From: an uncultured Collinsella sp.
Lineage (GTDB): Bacteria > Actinomycetota > Coriobacteriia > Coriobacteriales > Coriobacteriaceae
Assembly: GCA_900759335.1 (NCBI GenBank)
Contig: CAAEUX010000004.1
Coordinates: 1 to 64,000, forward strand
Direction of reading: 5' to 3'
DNA length: 64,000 nt
Shown: piece by piece, positions 49,760-58,485 of the stretch
How the letters are laid out: the number at the start of each line of letters is the position of its first letter
Numbering within the stretch: the stretch's first letter is position 1
Made by a program: the position numbers and the translations under genes
The notes under the pieces: model-generated
What the model was told of the DNA's origin: nothing
Databases searched by the model: none
Seen by the model: only the letters and a program-made list of their open reading frames with translations

Positions 49760-50617
49760 CTAGTCGACAAAATACCTCTCGAAGGCGTCCATGTTGTGCC
49801 GGTCCGCTGCTGCGGGATCATCGAAATACCTTCCATCGGTGATCTCCTGGCCAAGATAGCCCTCGAACCCATGCGCGTTGAGGACGCGTACGAAATCGTC
49901 CATACTGTGCTTTCCATCGCCCCAAACCAGATGGCCATATGGGTCGCCATCAATGAAGCGCATGTTCCTTATGGCACCATCGCCAAACTCGGCAAACCAC
50001 TCTTCAAGGCTCTCGCCGGCGACTCCCATAGCGGTAGTGTCCACCATTGGAGTAAGGTGCGGGCTGGCTACTTGGTCAAGCATGCGCCTGGCGTCCGCGA
50101 GTGTAACCACCAAGTTGCTCTCTTCCGGCCTCAGGCTCTCCATGCAGAGGGTCACGCCGTGCTCGCCGGCATAGTCCGCAAGAATCGCCAAGTGCTCGGC
50201 AGAGCGCTTCCAAGCCTCCTCGCGGTCCTCGTCCCAATCGCCCCAACCGGAGTTGATGGACATATACGGGGCGCCGAGCACCTCGGCGAGCTCGATGCCG
50301 TGCTTAAAGTAAGCGAGGCTCCGCTGCGCGTGGAGGGGCTTTCTGGCAGCGTACTGCCACGGATACACCACGTTCTCCGGACACAGGGAGCTCACGGAGA
50401 GTCCGCGGGACTCGATCTTGCGGCGAAGCTCGTCGGCCTCGAAATACCCCGTGTGGTCCAGCGTCACGTGCGGCTCGGCCGCCCAAAGCTCGATGGTTTT
50501 GAAGCCAAGGCGCTGCTGAGCATCAAGGAAGTAATCGAGCGACCACATGATGTAGTGAATGTTCATGCCGGCGACCTGCTCGCGACGCAGACGGGGTGTG
50601 GAAGCGCTTAAATCCAT
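49760..50617 (-). CDS. Xylose isomerase-like TIM-barrel epimerase, FrlC-like
   Basis: A 285-aa TIM-barrel protein of the AP endonuclease 2 / sugar epimerase superfamily. Metal-site acids are in LCMESLRPEESNLVV, MVDTTAMG, RFIDGDPYGHLVWGDG and YLGQEI. FrlC interconverts fructoselysine and psicoselysine, and the ESN spacing fits it. The start at 50617 has GGAGG eight bases upstream; a GTG nine bases earlier overlaps that site. A 100-base gap with a small hairpin (GGCGGA/TCCGCC, 49681-49696) separates it from the deglycase gene. Confidence 0.7.
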   Translation of the reverse strand: MDLSASTPRLRREQVAGMNIHYIMWSLDYFLDAQQRLGFKTIELWAAEPHVTLDHTGYFEADELRRKIESRGLSVSSLCPENVVYPWQYAARKPLHAQRSLAYFKHGIELAEVLGAPYMSINSGWGDWDEDREEAWKRSAEHLAILADYAGEHGVTLCMESLRPEESNLVVTLADARRMLDQVASPHLTPMVDTTAMGVAGESLEEWFAEFGDGAIRNMRFIDGDPYGHLVWGDGKHSMDDFVRVLNAHGFEGYLGQEITDGRYFDDPAAADRHNMDAFERYFVD

Positions 50618-50629
50618 GCTGGGCACCTC

Positions 50630-52093
50630 CTACATCGGCAGTAGGCCGGAAATCACAGTCGCGACCAATCCGAACAGAACCATGAAGATAAAGAACTTCC
50701 AGATGGTCTTCCACCATTGCCCGAAGGAGATCTTCGCCACGGCAAGACCCGCGACGGTCATGCCCGCAACGGGGCTGATGGTGTTGACGGTCTGGTTCGC
50801 GAACTGCAGAGCGGTGACGGCAGCCTCGGGATTGAGGCCCATAAGCTCGGTCAGCGGGCCCATGACGGGAATGGTGAGTGCAGCGAGGCCGGAGCTGGAA
50901 GGAACCAGCAGCGAAAGCAGGCCGAGGACGATGTACATGAAGGTGGTATAGATGAAGGACGGAGCGCCCGCAAGGAGTCCGACGAGCCAGTTAAGAATAG
51001 AGTCGATGATCATTCCGCCCTCTGCGACGACCAGGATGCCGCGGGCGATGCCGATGATGCAGGCTGCGTAGGCGAAGTCGGCGATTCCGCGGACGAACTC
51101 CTCCGCAATGGTCTTCTCGTCCAGGCCGCCGAGTATGCCGGCAAGAAGGCCCATGGCCAGGAACACCATGGAGATCTCGTCCATATACCAGCCCTGGGTA
51201 ACGAGGCCCCACACGATAACGCCCATGCCGACCGCGAAATCAATGAGGACGAGCTTGTGGCGAAGCGTGAACTCCTCTTCGATAGAAGCATCGGTGACAG
51301 AGAACTCGATGCGCTTCTGCTTATCGTCCTCATAGGTGATGGAGGACTTGGGATCGAGCTTGACGCGGCGCGCGTAGCGCATGGCCCAGAAAATGCCCGC
51401 GGCGGTGAAGATGACCCACAGGATGGCGCGGAGCCAAAGCTGGGGATTTCCCTCGATGCCGATAACGCCCTGGGCGATCAGCACGTTGAAAGGATCAATA
51501 GTGGATGCGCAGTAACCAAGGTTGGGGCCGAGGAAGCAGATGATGAACGCGGTCATGGAGTCATACCCGATGCTCAGCATGATGGGGATGAAGATCGCGT
51601 AGAACGGCAGCGCCTCCTCGGACATGCCGAACGTGGTGCCGCAGATCGAGAGCAGGATCATGGAGATGGGGATGATCAAGATGTCCTTGTTCTTCAGCTT
51701 CTTGATCACGCGGCTCATGCCGGCGTTTAGGGCGTTGGTCTTGGTGACGATGGCGAACGATCCGCCGATCAGCAGGACGAACGCGACGACATCGGCCGCA
51801 GCCTGAATGCCCTTGGCGGGAGCCTGCAGGACGGCATCGATGCCCTGTCGCAGATCGACGGTCTCCCCCGTCTCCGAATCGGTGTAGACCTTGTCGACCT
51901 CTTGGTACGTTCCGGCTACGGCGACTTCTCGCTCGCCCGCGGCCGTCTGAATGGTCTGGCGGTCGAACTGACCCGATGGGACGATCCATGTGAGCACCGC
52001 GAAGAACACGATCAGCATGAACGCGATGGTGTACACATGGGGAAGCTGGAGATGGAATCTGCGCTTGGGCTTCTCCTGTTTGGCATCCGACAT
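50630..52093 (-). CDS. YfcC-family transporter
   Basis: A 487-aa polytopic protein of the YfcC/C4-dicarboxylate anaerobic carrier group with about 12 hydrophobic segments. Typical blocks are FAVLTWIVPSGQFDR, GSFAIVTKTNALNAG, GMSEEALPFYAIFIPIM and LVPSSSGLAALTIPVMGPL. Relatives move amino acids and related zwitterions. It replaces the APC permease FrlA of the E. coli frl operon, so its likely cargo is an Amadori compound (inference from context). It is the first structural gene, starting about 56 bases downstream of two operator-like repeats, and ends 12 bases before the epimerase. Confidence 0.8.
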   Translation of the reverse strand: MSDAKQEKPKRRFHLQLPHVYTIAFMLIVFFAVLTWIVPSGQFDRQTIQTAAGEREVAVAGTYQEVDKVYTDSETGETVDLRQGIDAVLQAPAKGIQAAADVVAFVLLIGGSFAIVTKTNALNAGMSRVIKKLKNKDILIIPISMILLSICGTTFGMSEEALPFYAIFIPIMLSIGYDSMTAFIICFLGPNLGYCASTIDPFNVLIAQGVIGIEGNPQLWLRAILWVIFTAAGIFWAMRYARRVKLDPKSSITYEDDKQKRIEFSVTDASIEEEFTLRHKLVLIDFAVGMGVIVWGLVTQGWYMDEISMVFLAMGLLAGILGGLDEKTIAEEFVRGIADFAYAACIIGIARGILVVAEGGMIIDSILNWLVGLLAGAPSFIYTTFMYIVLGLLSLLVPSSSGLAALTIPVMGPLTELMGLNPEAAVTALQFANQTVNTISPVAGMTVAGLAVAKISFGQWWKTIWKFFIFMVLFGLVATVISGLLPM

Positions 52094-52148
52094 TCTTAAC
52101 CTCCTGCCAGAGCAACGATGCTTGCCAAAAATCCTTCACGTATAGGCA

Positions 52149-52218
52149 AACATCTTAGGTTGTTCTATGTATAACCTGCATGAAGGCGTCGGTCCAGAAA
52201 CATATTAGGTTGTTCTAT
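52149..52218 (-). promoter_or_regulatory. Tandem operator-like 20-mers upstream of the transporter
   Basis: AACATCTTAGGTTGTTCTAT (52149-52168) and AACATATTAGGTTGTTCTAT (52199-52218) differ at one base and are exactly 50 bp apart. The first continues into GTATAACCT, giving an AGGTT...AACCT palindrome typical of GntR/HutC operators. They lie between the transporter and the GntR regulator gene, the natural place for that regulator to bind. Confidence 0.75.
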
Positions 52219-52290
52219 AAGTGGTAACTTTTACGCGCTAAACGGACCTGCCGCGGCAATACGAGAACAGCGCTGTGTGAGACAGAGCCG

Positions 52291-53025
52291 CTAGATATCG
52301 AAGCTGTAGCGCGAACCCACGTAGTACTGTCTGCCATAGCAGAAGCGCTCTCCGTTGGAATCGAGAAAGCCCGCGTTCATGAAGAACAGCGGCTCCCCTA
52401 CTGGGACCTTGAGCTCGCGGGCGGCATCAATTCCCGCACGGGCGATCTCCAGCCTGCAGGGATCGGACGAGCAGGGATACCTACCCGTACGCTCCCCCAC
52501 GGCCTCGAATATCGAACAATTGGAGAGACCGATATCTTTGAGAAATTCGAATCCATCGACAGGATAGTAGTTGTTCTCGAACAGGACCGGCACGCCGTCT
52601 GCGGTACGCACGCGTGAGACCAAGATGAGGTCAGAGCCTTCATCCAAGCCAAAGAAAGAAGCGAGGTCGCGATCGGCGGCAACGGTCTTGCGGGCAACGA
52701 CGCGAGCGCCCGCCTTCATGCCGTTTTCAGCGCATGCTTGGGTAAAACTCTGAACATCGTCCTTCTGATGCACCTTGCGAATTATCTTTGTCGCGGTCAC
52801 AAACGTACCACGCCCCTGCCGCTTGGTGAGATACCCCTCGCCCACAAGCTCCTCTATTGCGCGGCGAACCGTGACCCTTCCCACGCCGTACATCTTAGAA
52901 AGCTCAAGTTCCGTTGGAATCTGCGAGTCAACGGGATATGTCCCCTGTTCGATATCGCTCTTAAGCAAATCGAGCACCTGTTGATACAGCGGGGCGGAAG
53001 AGCCCCCATCCAGATGCGCATCCAC
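52291..53025 (-). CDS. GntR/HutC-family regulator, FrlR-like
   Basis: A 244-aa transcription factor. The winged HTH (about 12-78) has YQQVLDLLKSDIEQGTYP, LSKMYGVGRVTVRRAIEELV and RQGRGTFV. A UTRA effector domain (about 95-240) has LILVSRVRTADGVPV and ENNYYP. UTRA domains bind sugar phosphates or amino-acid derivatives, so an Amadori phosphate is a likely inducer. The start is GTG at 53025, with GGGAGAG five bases upstream. It is co-directional with the transporter, epimerase, deglycase and kinase genes and is separated from them by the tandem operators. Confidence 0.87.
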   Translation of the reverse strand: MDAHLDGGSSAPLYQQVLDLLKSDIEQGTYPVDSQIPTELELSKMYGVGRVTVRRAIEELVGEGYLTKRQGRGTFVTATKIIRKVHQKDDVQSFTQACAENGMKAGARVVARKTVAADRDLASFFGLDEGSDLILVSRVRTADGVPVLFENNYYPVDGFEFLKDIGLSNCSIFEAVGERTGRYPCSSDPCRLEIARAGIDAARELKVPVGEPLFFMNAGFLDSNGERFCYGRQYYVGSRYSFDI

Positions 53026-53092
53026 AAAAACTCTCCCTTTAAGGCGTTCGCGATCTCAACGACTCCATTCTACCGCACACGGAAAAATGAGG

Positions 53093-53230
53093 TTAAACAC
53101 ATAGGGGCCCTGCATGTTTGAGCGGATCGGGAATCTGGTCGCTGATTTCGTCCGCATTTGCTTGCGAAAAACCAAAACGCTCCTCGCGCTTGGCGAACAC
53201 GGTGAGGCCCGCCGCCTTGCACGCAGCGAT
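53093..53230 (-). pseudogene. HAD-family hydrolase C-terminal fragment
   Basis: The frame reads SSIAACKAAGLTVFAKREER, then FGFSQANADEISDQIPD, the C-terminal pattern of beta-phosphoglucomutase-like HAD hydrolases. The upstream two-thirds of the gene are absent. On its 5' side it joins directly to a sequence nearly identical to the leader and first codons of the EIIB gene at 60616, with the start ATG changed to ACG. So it is a recombination remnant downstream of the LevR-type gene. No function is expected. Confidence 0.5.
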
Positions 53231-53279
53231 CGATGATGCTCGTGTGATGTTGGCTTCCTTCCTTTGCTTGCGAGGCGCG

Positions 53280-55508
53280 TCACTCGTCCTGCTGAGCCGC
53301 GGGCCCATCGTTCGGCGTGGCCTGCCTGCGCGGGGCATGCCGGGAATTGATGTAGTCGTATGCGTAGGCGATCTCCGTGACGGGGACCTCCACGTGGTAA
53401 TGGGCGGAAATGTCAGAGAAGCTCGTGCGGAATGCCTCGACGAAATCGTTGTGTTCATTGGCGAAGCGCTGCTCGTCTGCGTAGTTCTCGATGGGGCTTC
53501 TGGTCACGAGGCGCTCCACGAGACAACACAGGTGCACGTAGAGCCCCATGCTCACACGAGCGCCAATCACGTCTCCGGTGAGCTGCTGGAGCCGCTCTGC
53601 GGCACTCTCGATTTCGCCGAAGAGCTTGTTGGGGTTAAGGATTGTGATGGACTCGACCACGTTCCTGAGGGTCATGTTCTTGACGAGATTCTGGTGGAAC
53701 GTGCGCAAGCTGTCAGCGTCGAGCAAGCGTGCGAAGGCGCGGTCTATCTGGGCCGTTCCTTCGCCGGCGATGAGTTCCTCGAGCGAAATGAACGGGACTC
53801 CATCGGCGTGCGGATTGTCCGTGCCGATGACCGAGCGCACGTTGTACTGGGAGAAGGCGGCATCCTCAGATCCGTTATTGGCGAGCTGCCGCCAGTCAAC
53901 GGCGACAAGCCGCGCGGGGGACTCGCCAGGCAGGCTCTGCGCCACGAGATCGCGGATCCGCGCAGCTGCGTCAAGTCCGCCTTCGGAGCAGAAGACAATC
54001 GCGTCCGGTCGGGCGTTGCGCGCCACGATGTGATAATTACAGGTGCAAGCTGCCGCAGCATCGTCGAGAACCTCTCGCACGGAGCGACCCGCGATAAGTC
54101 CGGCGCCAACCTCCACCGCAAGGCCGGTAGAGGCGTTGTTGATGATGCCGAGCGTCATGCCGGAGGTGGATTCCATACTCTTATAAATATCCTGGAGCGA
54201 TCCCATGTCCACGAGGATGACGACCTCGTCTGCGTAGGAGAAGCGGTCGATGATTTGCTGAAGAGGAACAGCGACGTCCGTAACCTTCTGGTCGTAGGGC
54301 ATGTCGATGGCCTCGAAGACCCTCGTGTCAAGAATCCGATTGGCGGCGTCGGCGATGCTCGTGGCGGTCGAGTAGCCATGACTGAGGACGATACCGACGC
54401 TCCGACGACGCTTAGACGGGTCGAGTGCGAGTGCCGCATGCGCAAGGACGAGCAGACACGTGAGATCGTCGAGTGCGATGCCGAGCGTGGCCTTGAGTTC
54501 ATCAGCGATGCAGGCGCAGACAGTAACGGCAAAGCGGTTGCGCTGGGCCACGACGCCGCGCATGCCGGAAAGCTCGCTTGCATGGGAGCTCTTCCAACGC
54601 GAGAGGCTTGCGGGCGGCCACAGCTGGAGGCAGATGCCCTGGGCGATTAGATGCGAGCTCTTTCGGGACAAATCGATCGAGTAGAGTTCGTTCACGGAAG
54701 TGACGACGCTGTCGGCGATCTGCTCGTATGCGTCGGACTTCGAGCGGCCCGGGTTTTGCCCGAACGCCAGGTAGTCCTCGAGGTCGCGGGCTCGCTCCAC
54801 CAGCTGAGCGCTGCACGCGCCCCCATCAAGCGTGCCTTCGCGATAGCTCTCGTATGGCTCCAGCATGGCGTCGAGTACATGCCGTGCGCGGTCGTCCGCC
54901 TGGCTTTGGATACTCCGGGTGGTGTCGATGAGCTGCATGTCGTTCTCGCTGCGCTCGAGTGCGGAGCCGGCAAGGATTGCGGAGGGAAGCTGGTAGGTGC
55001 GAATCTCCAGGCTGTCACCCTTCGTGTCTAGATAGGCCTCGGCGCAACAGTTGGTGATGCAGTCGCGCAGGCCGCGTACGTTCTCCTCGAAGTTGGTGCC
55101 GGCGAGGGCTCGGAAGGCTCCGCGACTTATGAGGATGTCGCGTCCTATGCGTCGGCCCTCCTCCTTGAGGAAGTGGAGAGTCAGTTCCTCACGCTCCTCC
55201 TGGGTGCGCTCGCGCAGAGACGGCACCTGGGCGGACATGGGGATGCGACGCGTGAGGCTGCGGCACTCGGTACTGTCTGCCTCGTTTGAGGTGGCAAAGA
55301 TAAGGCGCACAGCAGGGGCTGGCACAATGGCGCCCGCCTGTGCGGAGGCCCACTCCAAGAGCGCGTCCTGGGCAGCGGGTGAGAGGGCGTCGACGTCCTT
55401 GAGATAAACGATGCCGCCGCTCGCCCGATCTGCAGGCCCGCCATCTGCGCACAGGTCGTGAGTGAGCGCGCGGGCATCGTCTGCGTAATGCGAGCAGTCG
55501 ATGCTCAC
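53280..55508 (-). pseudogene. LevR-type sigma-54 activator, C-terminal part after amber codon
   Basis: This is the larger part of one regulator gene that reads in a single frame from 56033 to 53280 but for one TAG at 55629-55631. Visible parts are the sigma-54 AAA domain (GIVYLKDVDALSPAAQDALLEW, RRIPMSAQVPSLRERTQEE), a first PRD, a mannose-type EIIA-like domain (IVLSHGYSTATSIADAA) and a C-terminal PRD (GARVSMGLYVHLCCLVERLV). The Walker A (GASGTGKG) falls between the TAG and the first ATG of this part, so a product starting at 55508 would lack ATP binding. LevR proteins drive mannose-family PTS operons such as the one encoded upstream. Confidence 0.75.
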
Positions 55509-55628
55509 AAGCTTGGCTTCCTGCTGCAGGACGCCGACGTTCTTGCCGTATTCGAGGGCAAGTTCGGCGAGTAGACCCTTGCCGGTTCCCGAGGCGCCAC
55601 AGAGCAGGATGGGCAGGCCAGCTGGCGG

Positions 55629-56033
55629 CTACTTGAGCGCGGCGCAGAGCTGGCTGATGCAGGGCGCAAGGCTCAGCTCGTGACCGATTGCGCGGTCGAA
55701 GTCGAGTCGCTCGCCGTTTCCGAGCGTGGCGAAGAGCTGCTCGACCGAAGGGTAGGTGCTACGCTCAATGCGAGACTGGAAGAAGCGTTCGAGGGAGCGG
55801 CGGTGGAAGTAGCACACCGGTCGTGCCCCTGCTTTCACCACGAGGCCAGCGCGCACGAGCTCGTTGAGATACTGACTTGCCAGGCTGCGCGAGATGGCGA
55901 GCGAGTCGGTTATAGATGCCGTGGTGAAGTGGTCGAGACGGTTCTGGATGCGCCCGCCCCGCGTGCTGCCAAGCTCGCGCGTGATGCGATCGAGGTAGGC
56001 AAGCAGGTCTTTCTGTGTCTCGGGGATGTTCAT
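55629..56033 (-). pseudogene. LevR-type sigma-54 activator, N-terminal part ending at amber codon
   Basis: A 134-residue N-terminal part with a winged HTH (TDSLAISRSLASQYLNELVRAG) and the region leading to the AAA domain. It ends at TAG right before PPAGLPILLCGASGTGKG, which continues in the same frame. In relatives this junction is usually a Tyr-Pro-Pro, so a TAC or TAT to TAG change is the simplest explanation. The start at 56033 has AAAGGAGG about nine bases upstream. Alone it could bind DNA but not activate sigma-54. A sequencing error is the main alternative. Confidence 0.75.
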
Positions 56034-56249
56034 GCGGCTGGTCCTCCTTTCGTCCCACACCTTACGGGCGGGGTGGTGCTCGGGACGGGTTGGCGCCCGC
56101 GTTTTGTCACGGGCACGTGAACTTCGGCACTCCATGATACATCTGTAGTGACATATGGCAACTTCTCGACACCTGCGCTCGACACAGCGAGCGGCAACAG
56201 CGCTGTCCGCCGAGCGCCTCACGGGCGTATCCCAACCGTAGGAGTGCGC
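56034..56249. repeat. levR upstream region, duplicated at 60875-61080
   Basis: The leader and promoter region of the LevR-type gene reappears with about 85-90 percent identity by eye at 60875-61080. Landmarks are CGAGCACCACCCCGCCCGTA-like sequence and CTTCTCGACAC...CGACACAGCGAGCGG. Similarity ends abruptly near 56245 / 61080. Confidence 0.7.
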
Positions 56250-56435
56250 TTTGCCACCTTTGACTGCCTCCCTGTCGGCAAGCGGCTCGCCGTTCGCTCC
56301 GTCTCTGACCACATCGCTCGAATCGGCTCTGCCGCCGGCGCTGTGGTGGCCGTCGTGCCCGCAAAGGTCATCAAGCAGGCCGACGAGGTCACCGCGGGCA
56401 AGGTCTCCCTCGTCGACGCACTCAGGAATCTGTAG
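56250..56435 (+). other. Coding-like remnant of unknown family
   Basis: From the point where the duplicated region ends, the plus strand has a protein-like frame (PVGKRLAVRSVSDHIARIGS, then AAGAVVAVVPAKVIKQADEV and a short C terminus to a TAG at 56433). It has no start codon or ribosome site of its own. It looks like the last ~60 codons of a lost gene; I do not recognise the family. The rest of the gap to 56581 shows nothing but a GC-rich hairpin. Confidence 0.3.
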
Positions 56436-56581
56436 GCGAGGCCCCTAAGGCCGCCTCGCTGTCGGCAGCCCGGGGCCATGTGCCATCAGGGCACAGGACG
56501 AGTCCGGTCGCCGGAATGCGGCCGGACCCGTTGTTCGCGTGTTTTGCTGGGGGAGTCGCTGTGGCGACGAGGTTCACTGGC

Positions 56582-58018
56582 TTACTTTTCCTGTTCGCGC
56601 AGCCCCTTCGCCAAGGCTATGTTGGACAGTTTGAGTTCGCCATTCGTTACCGTAACAGCAAGCGAGTGGCCGAACTTCTCGCAGACGCGTGTCGTGAGTG
56701 CGGTACCGTCGAGGTAGAGGACGAGGATGTTGTCGTCAACGATGAGCTGCAGGTGGTAAGAACGCCCGGACTCGAGCCAGACTGGCCTCCAAAGCCCCTT
56801 ATCCATTACGCGGAACCACTTGTAACAGGGGCTCTTGTCGAACGAGAGCCGATTCGCGTCGAGGTCGAAGCGGTATTCGTACGACTCGTCGGTCTCGAGA
56901 TTCTTGTAGGCTCGAATTGAGAAGTCGCAAGCGTCCCTGAACGTCACGTCTGCCTCGAAGCAGAAGATCTCGCCTGCGTTTTCGGTGATTACGCACTCCG
57001 TTCGTTCGTGGTCTCCGCGAAGCTCGATATCCGGGACGGCATCAGGGCACTCGAACGCATCCTTTATGCTTTGGGGAGGGCGAACGCCGAGGGTGCCATT
57101 GGGGCGCTGGTACACCTCATGGGGCATAAACGAGCCACCCCAAAGCCAGTTGGCCCGGTCATCGTCGTTCTCGCGCGTGGGGACCCAGCCGGACAGAATC
57201 CTGCGCGATCCGTCGAAGGCGGTCCGTCCGGCGTAATACGCCCTCCCGTCGAAGGCGTCATCTCTCGGCTTCTCCCACGGACCGTAGAGATCGCGGCTCA
57301 TGCGGTAGACGATCTTGTTCTCGTCGCTGTACTCAGAGTAGACCAGGTACCACCAATCGCCAATTTTAAAAATGTCTGGCATTTCGAACATGGTGTAGAG
57401 GCCGGGGGCCCAGAAGTCGCCCTTGAACTGCCAGTGCTCGAGGTCCTTCGACGTAAAGTGAACGAGCCTGCCAGTTTGGAGGGTTTTGGAGGGGTCGTCT
57501 CCCTTACGCGTGCCCAGTACGAGGAGGTATTCCTTCCGGTCGTCATCCCATATTACGAAAGGGTCGCGCCAGTTGCGCCCATCGTATCCTGGCTGAGGCG
57601 TGAGCTCTACTGCAACGCCCGTCTTTTTCCACGTCGCATAATCATCCGAGCAGGCCTTCGCCTGCATGAGCACCTGGGACGTTTTGCCTTCTCGCAGGTA
57701 GTTGCGGTTGAACCCGGTATAGAAAGCGCGTACCTCCCCTTTTGCCTCGTAAACGGTTCCGGCGTAGATAAACTGGTCTTGGTCGTCTTCTCCGCCGTGG
57801 GGGATCGCCGTTCCGTGTTCCTGGTACGTCACGAAGTCCTGGGTGGTCGCGAGCGACCACCCAAAGGGCTGTCCTTCGGCAAGCGGAGCGGGGTCGCGCG
57901 TGTCACGCTGGTGGTATAGATAGAACGTGCCGTCCTTGCCGAAGGGCATGACGTCTCCCACCCACACGTCCTTCGGTTGGTAGAACAGGTGCTGGTTATT
58001 GGTCGGGACTTTGCGCAT
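56582..58018 (-). CDS. GH32-family beta-fructosidase
   Basis: A 478-aa five-bladed propeller plus beta-sandwich glycosidase. The nucleophile motif usually WMNDPNG reads WVGDVMPFG (Asp22), the RDP box is NWRDPFV and the acid/base region is FEMPDIF. There is no signal peptide, so it should act in the cytosol on sugars brought in by the adjacent PTS, perhaps fructosides phosphorylated during uptake. The variant first motif marks a subfamily apart from classical invertase. It is the last gene of the EIIB-EIIC-EIID-EIIA-GH32 unit. Confidence 0.8.
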   Translation of the reverse strand: MRKVPTNNQHLFYQPKDVWVGDVMPFGKDGTFYLYHQRDTRDPAPLAEGQPFGWSLATTQDFVTYQEHGTAIPHGGEDDQDQFIYAGTVYEAKGEVRAFYTGFNRNYLREGKTSQVLMQAKACSDDYATWKKTGVAVELTPQPGYDGRNWRDPFVIWDDDRKEYLLVLGTRKGDDPSKTLQTGRLVHFTSKDLEHWQFKGDFWAPGLYTMFEMPDIFKIGDWWYLVYSEYSDENKIVYRMSRDLYGPWEKPRDDAFDGRAYYAGRTAFDGSRRILSGWVPTRENDDDRANWLWGGSFMPHEVYQRPNGTLGVRPPQSIKDAFECPDAVPDIELRGDHERTECVITENAGEIFCFEADVTFRDACDFSIRAYKNLETDESYEYRFDLDANRLSFDKSPCYKWFRVMDKGLWRPVWLESGRSYHLQLIVDDNILVLYLDGTALTTRVCEKFGHSLAVTVTNGELKLSNIALAKGLREQEK

Positions 58019-58047
58019 GTCTCGTCCTCCTTACTGTCGCGTCTTTC

Positions 58048-58452
58048 CTATTCGTCTTCTTCGTCAACGTCCGGAGTAAGATCTCCGAGGTAGACGAGCT
58101 GCTCTTTGGCTTGGGTGACGACATGCCTCACCACATCGGGAGTAAGCTGTCCGGCGTGGAGCGAGAGCTCGAGGGCCACGGGAAGGTTTACGCCGGTCAC
58201 TATGAACGCGCCTCGCGGAGCCGAGCAGGCTACGAGCTGGTTTACGCTGCCCTGAAGGATGTCGGTGAGAACGAGGGTCTCGTCATCTTCGGCGATGCCC
58301 TCGAATGCGCTGGCGAGCTTCTCCTCGAGCGGGGTTTCGTCTGTAAACGCGCAGACAACCCTGATGTCGTGCCCCGGTCCTATGATGGCCTTGAGCGTGT
58401 CTCCGAGTCCGGCTGCCAGGCCGTAGTGCGATGCAATGATGATGTGCCTCAT
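58048..58452 (-). CDS. PTS mannose/fructose-family EIIA
   Basis: A 134-aa cytosolic EIIA of the mannose class. The phosphorylated His is His9 (IIIASHYGLAAG), with TDILQGSVNQLV later in the fold. It receives phosphate from HPr and passes it to EIIB. It lies 33 bases downstream of EIID and 29 bases upstream of GH32. The acidic tail is DVDEEDE. Confidence 0.9.
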   Translation of the reverse strand: MRHIIIASHYGLAAGLGDTLKAIIGPGHDIRVVCAFTDETPLEEKLASAFEGIAEDDETLVLTDILQGSVNQLVACSAPRGAFIVTGVNLPVALELSLHAGQLTPDVVRHVVTQAKEQLVYLGDLTPDVDEEDE

Positions 58453-58485
58453 AATGCGTCCTTTGTGGGTTGGTCTAGCCCTAGG

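Noticed and set aside
55629..55631. The TAG as a pyrrolysine codon
   Set aside because: LevR-type regulators are not pyrrolysine proteins, and no pyl gene or PYL-like element is visible. A point mutation or sequencing error is simpler.
56148..56435. A 95-codon plus-strand gene
   Set aside because: Its first part lies in the duplicated levR promoter region and has no ribosome site. Only the last ~60 codons look protein-like, so I list that part as a remnant.
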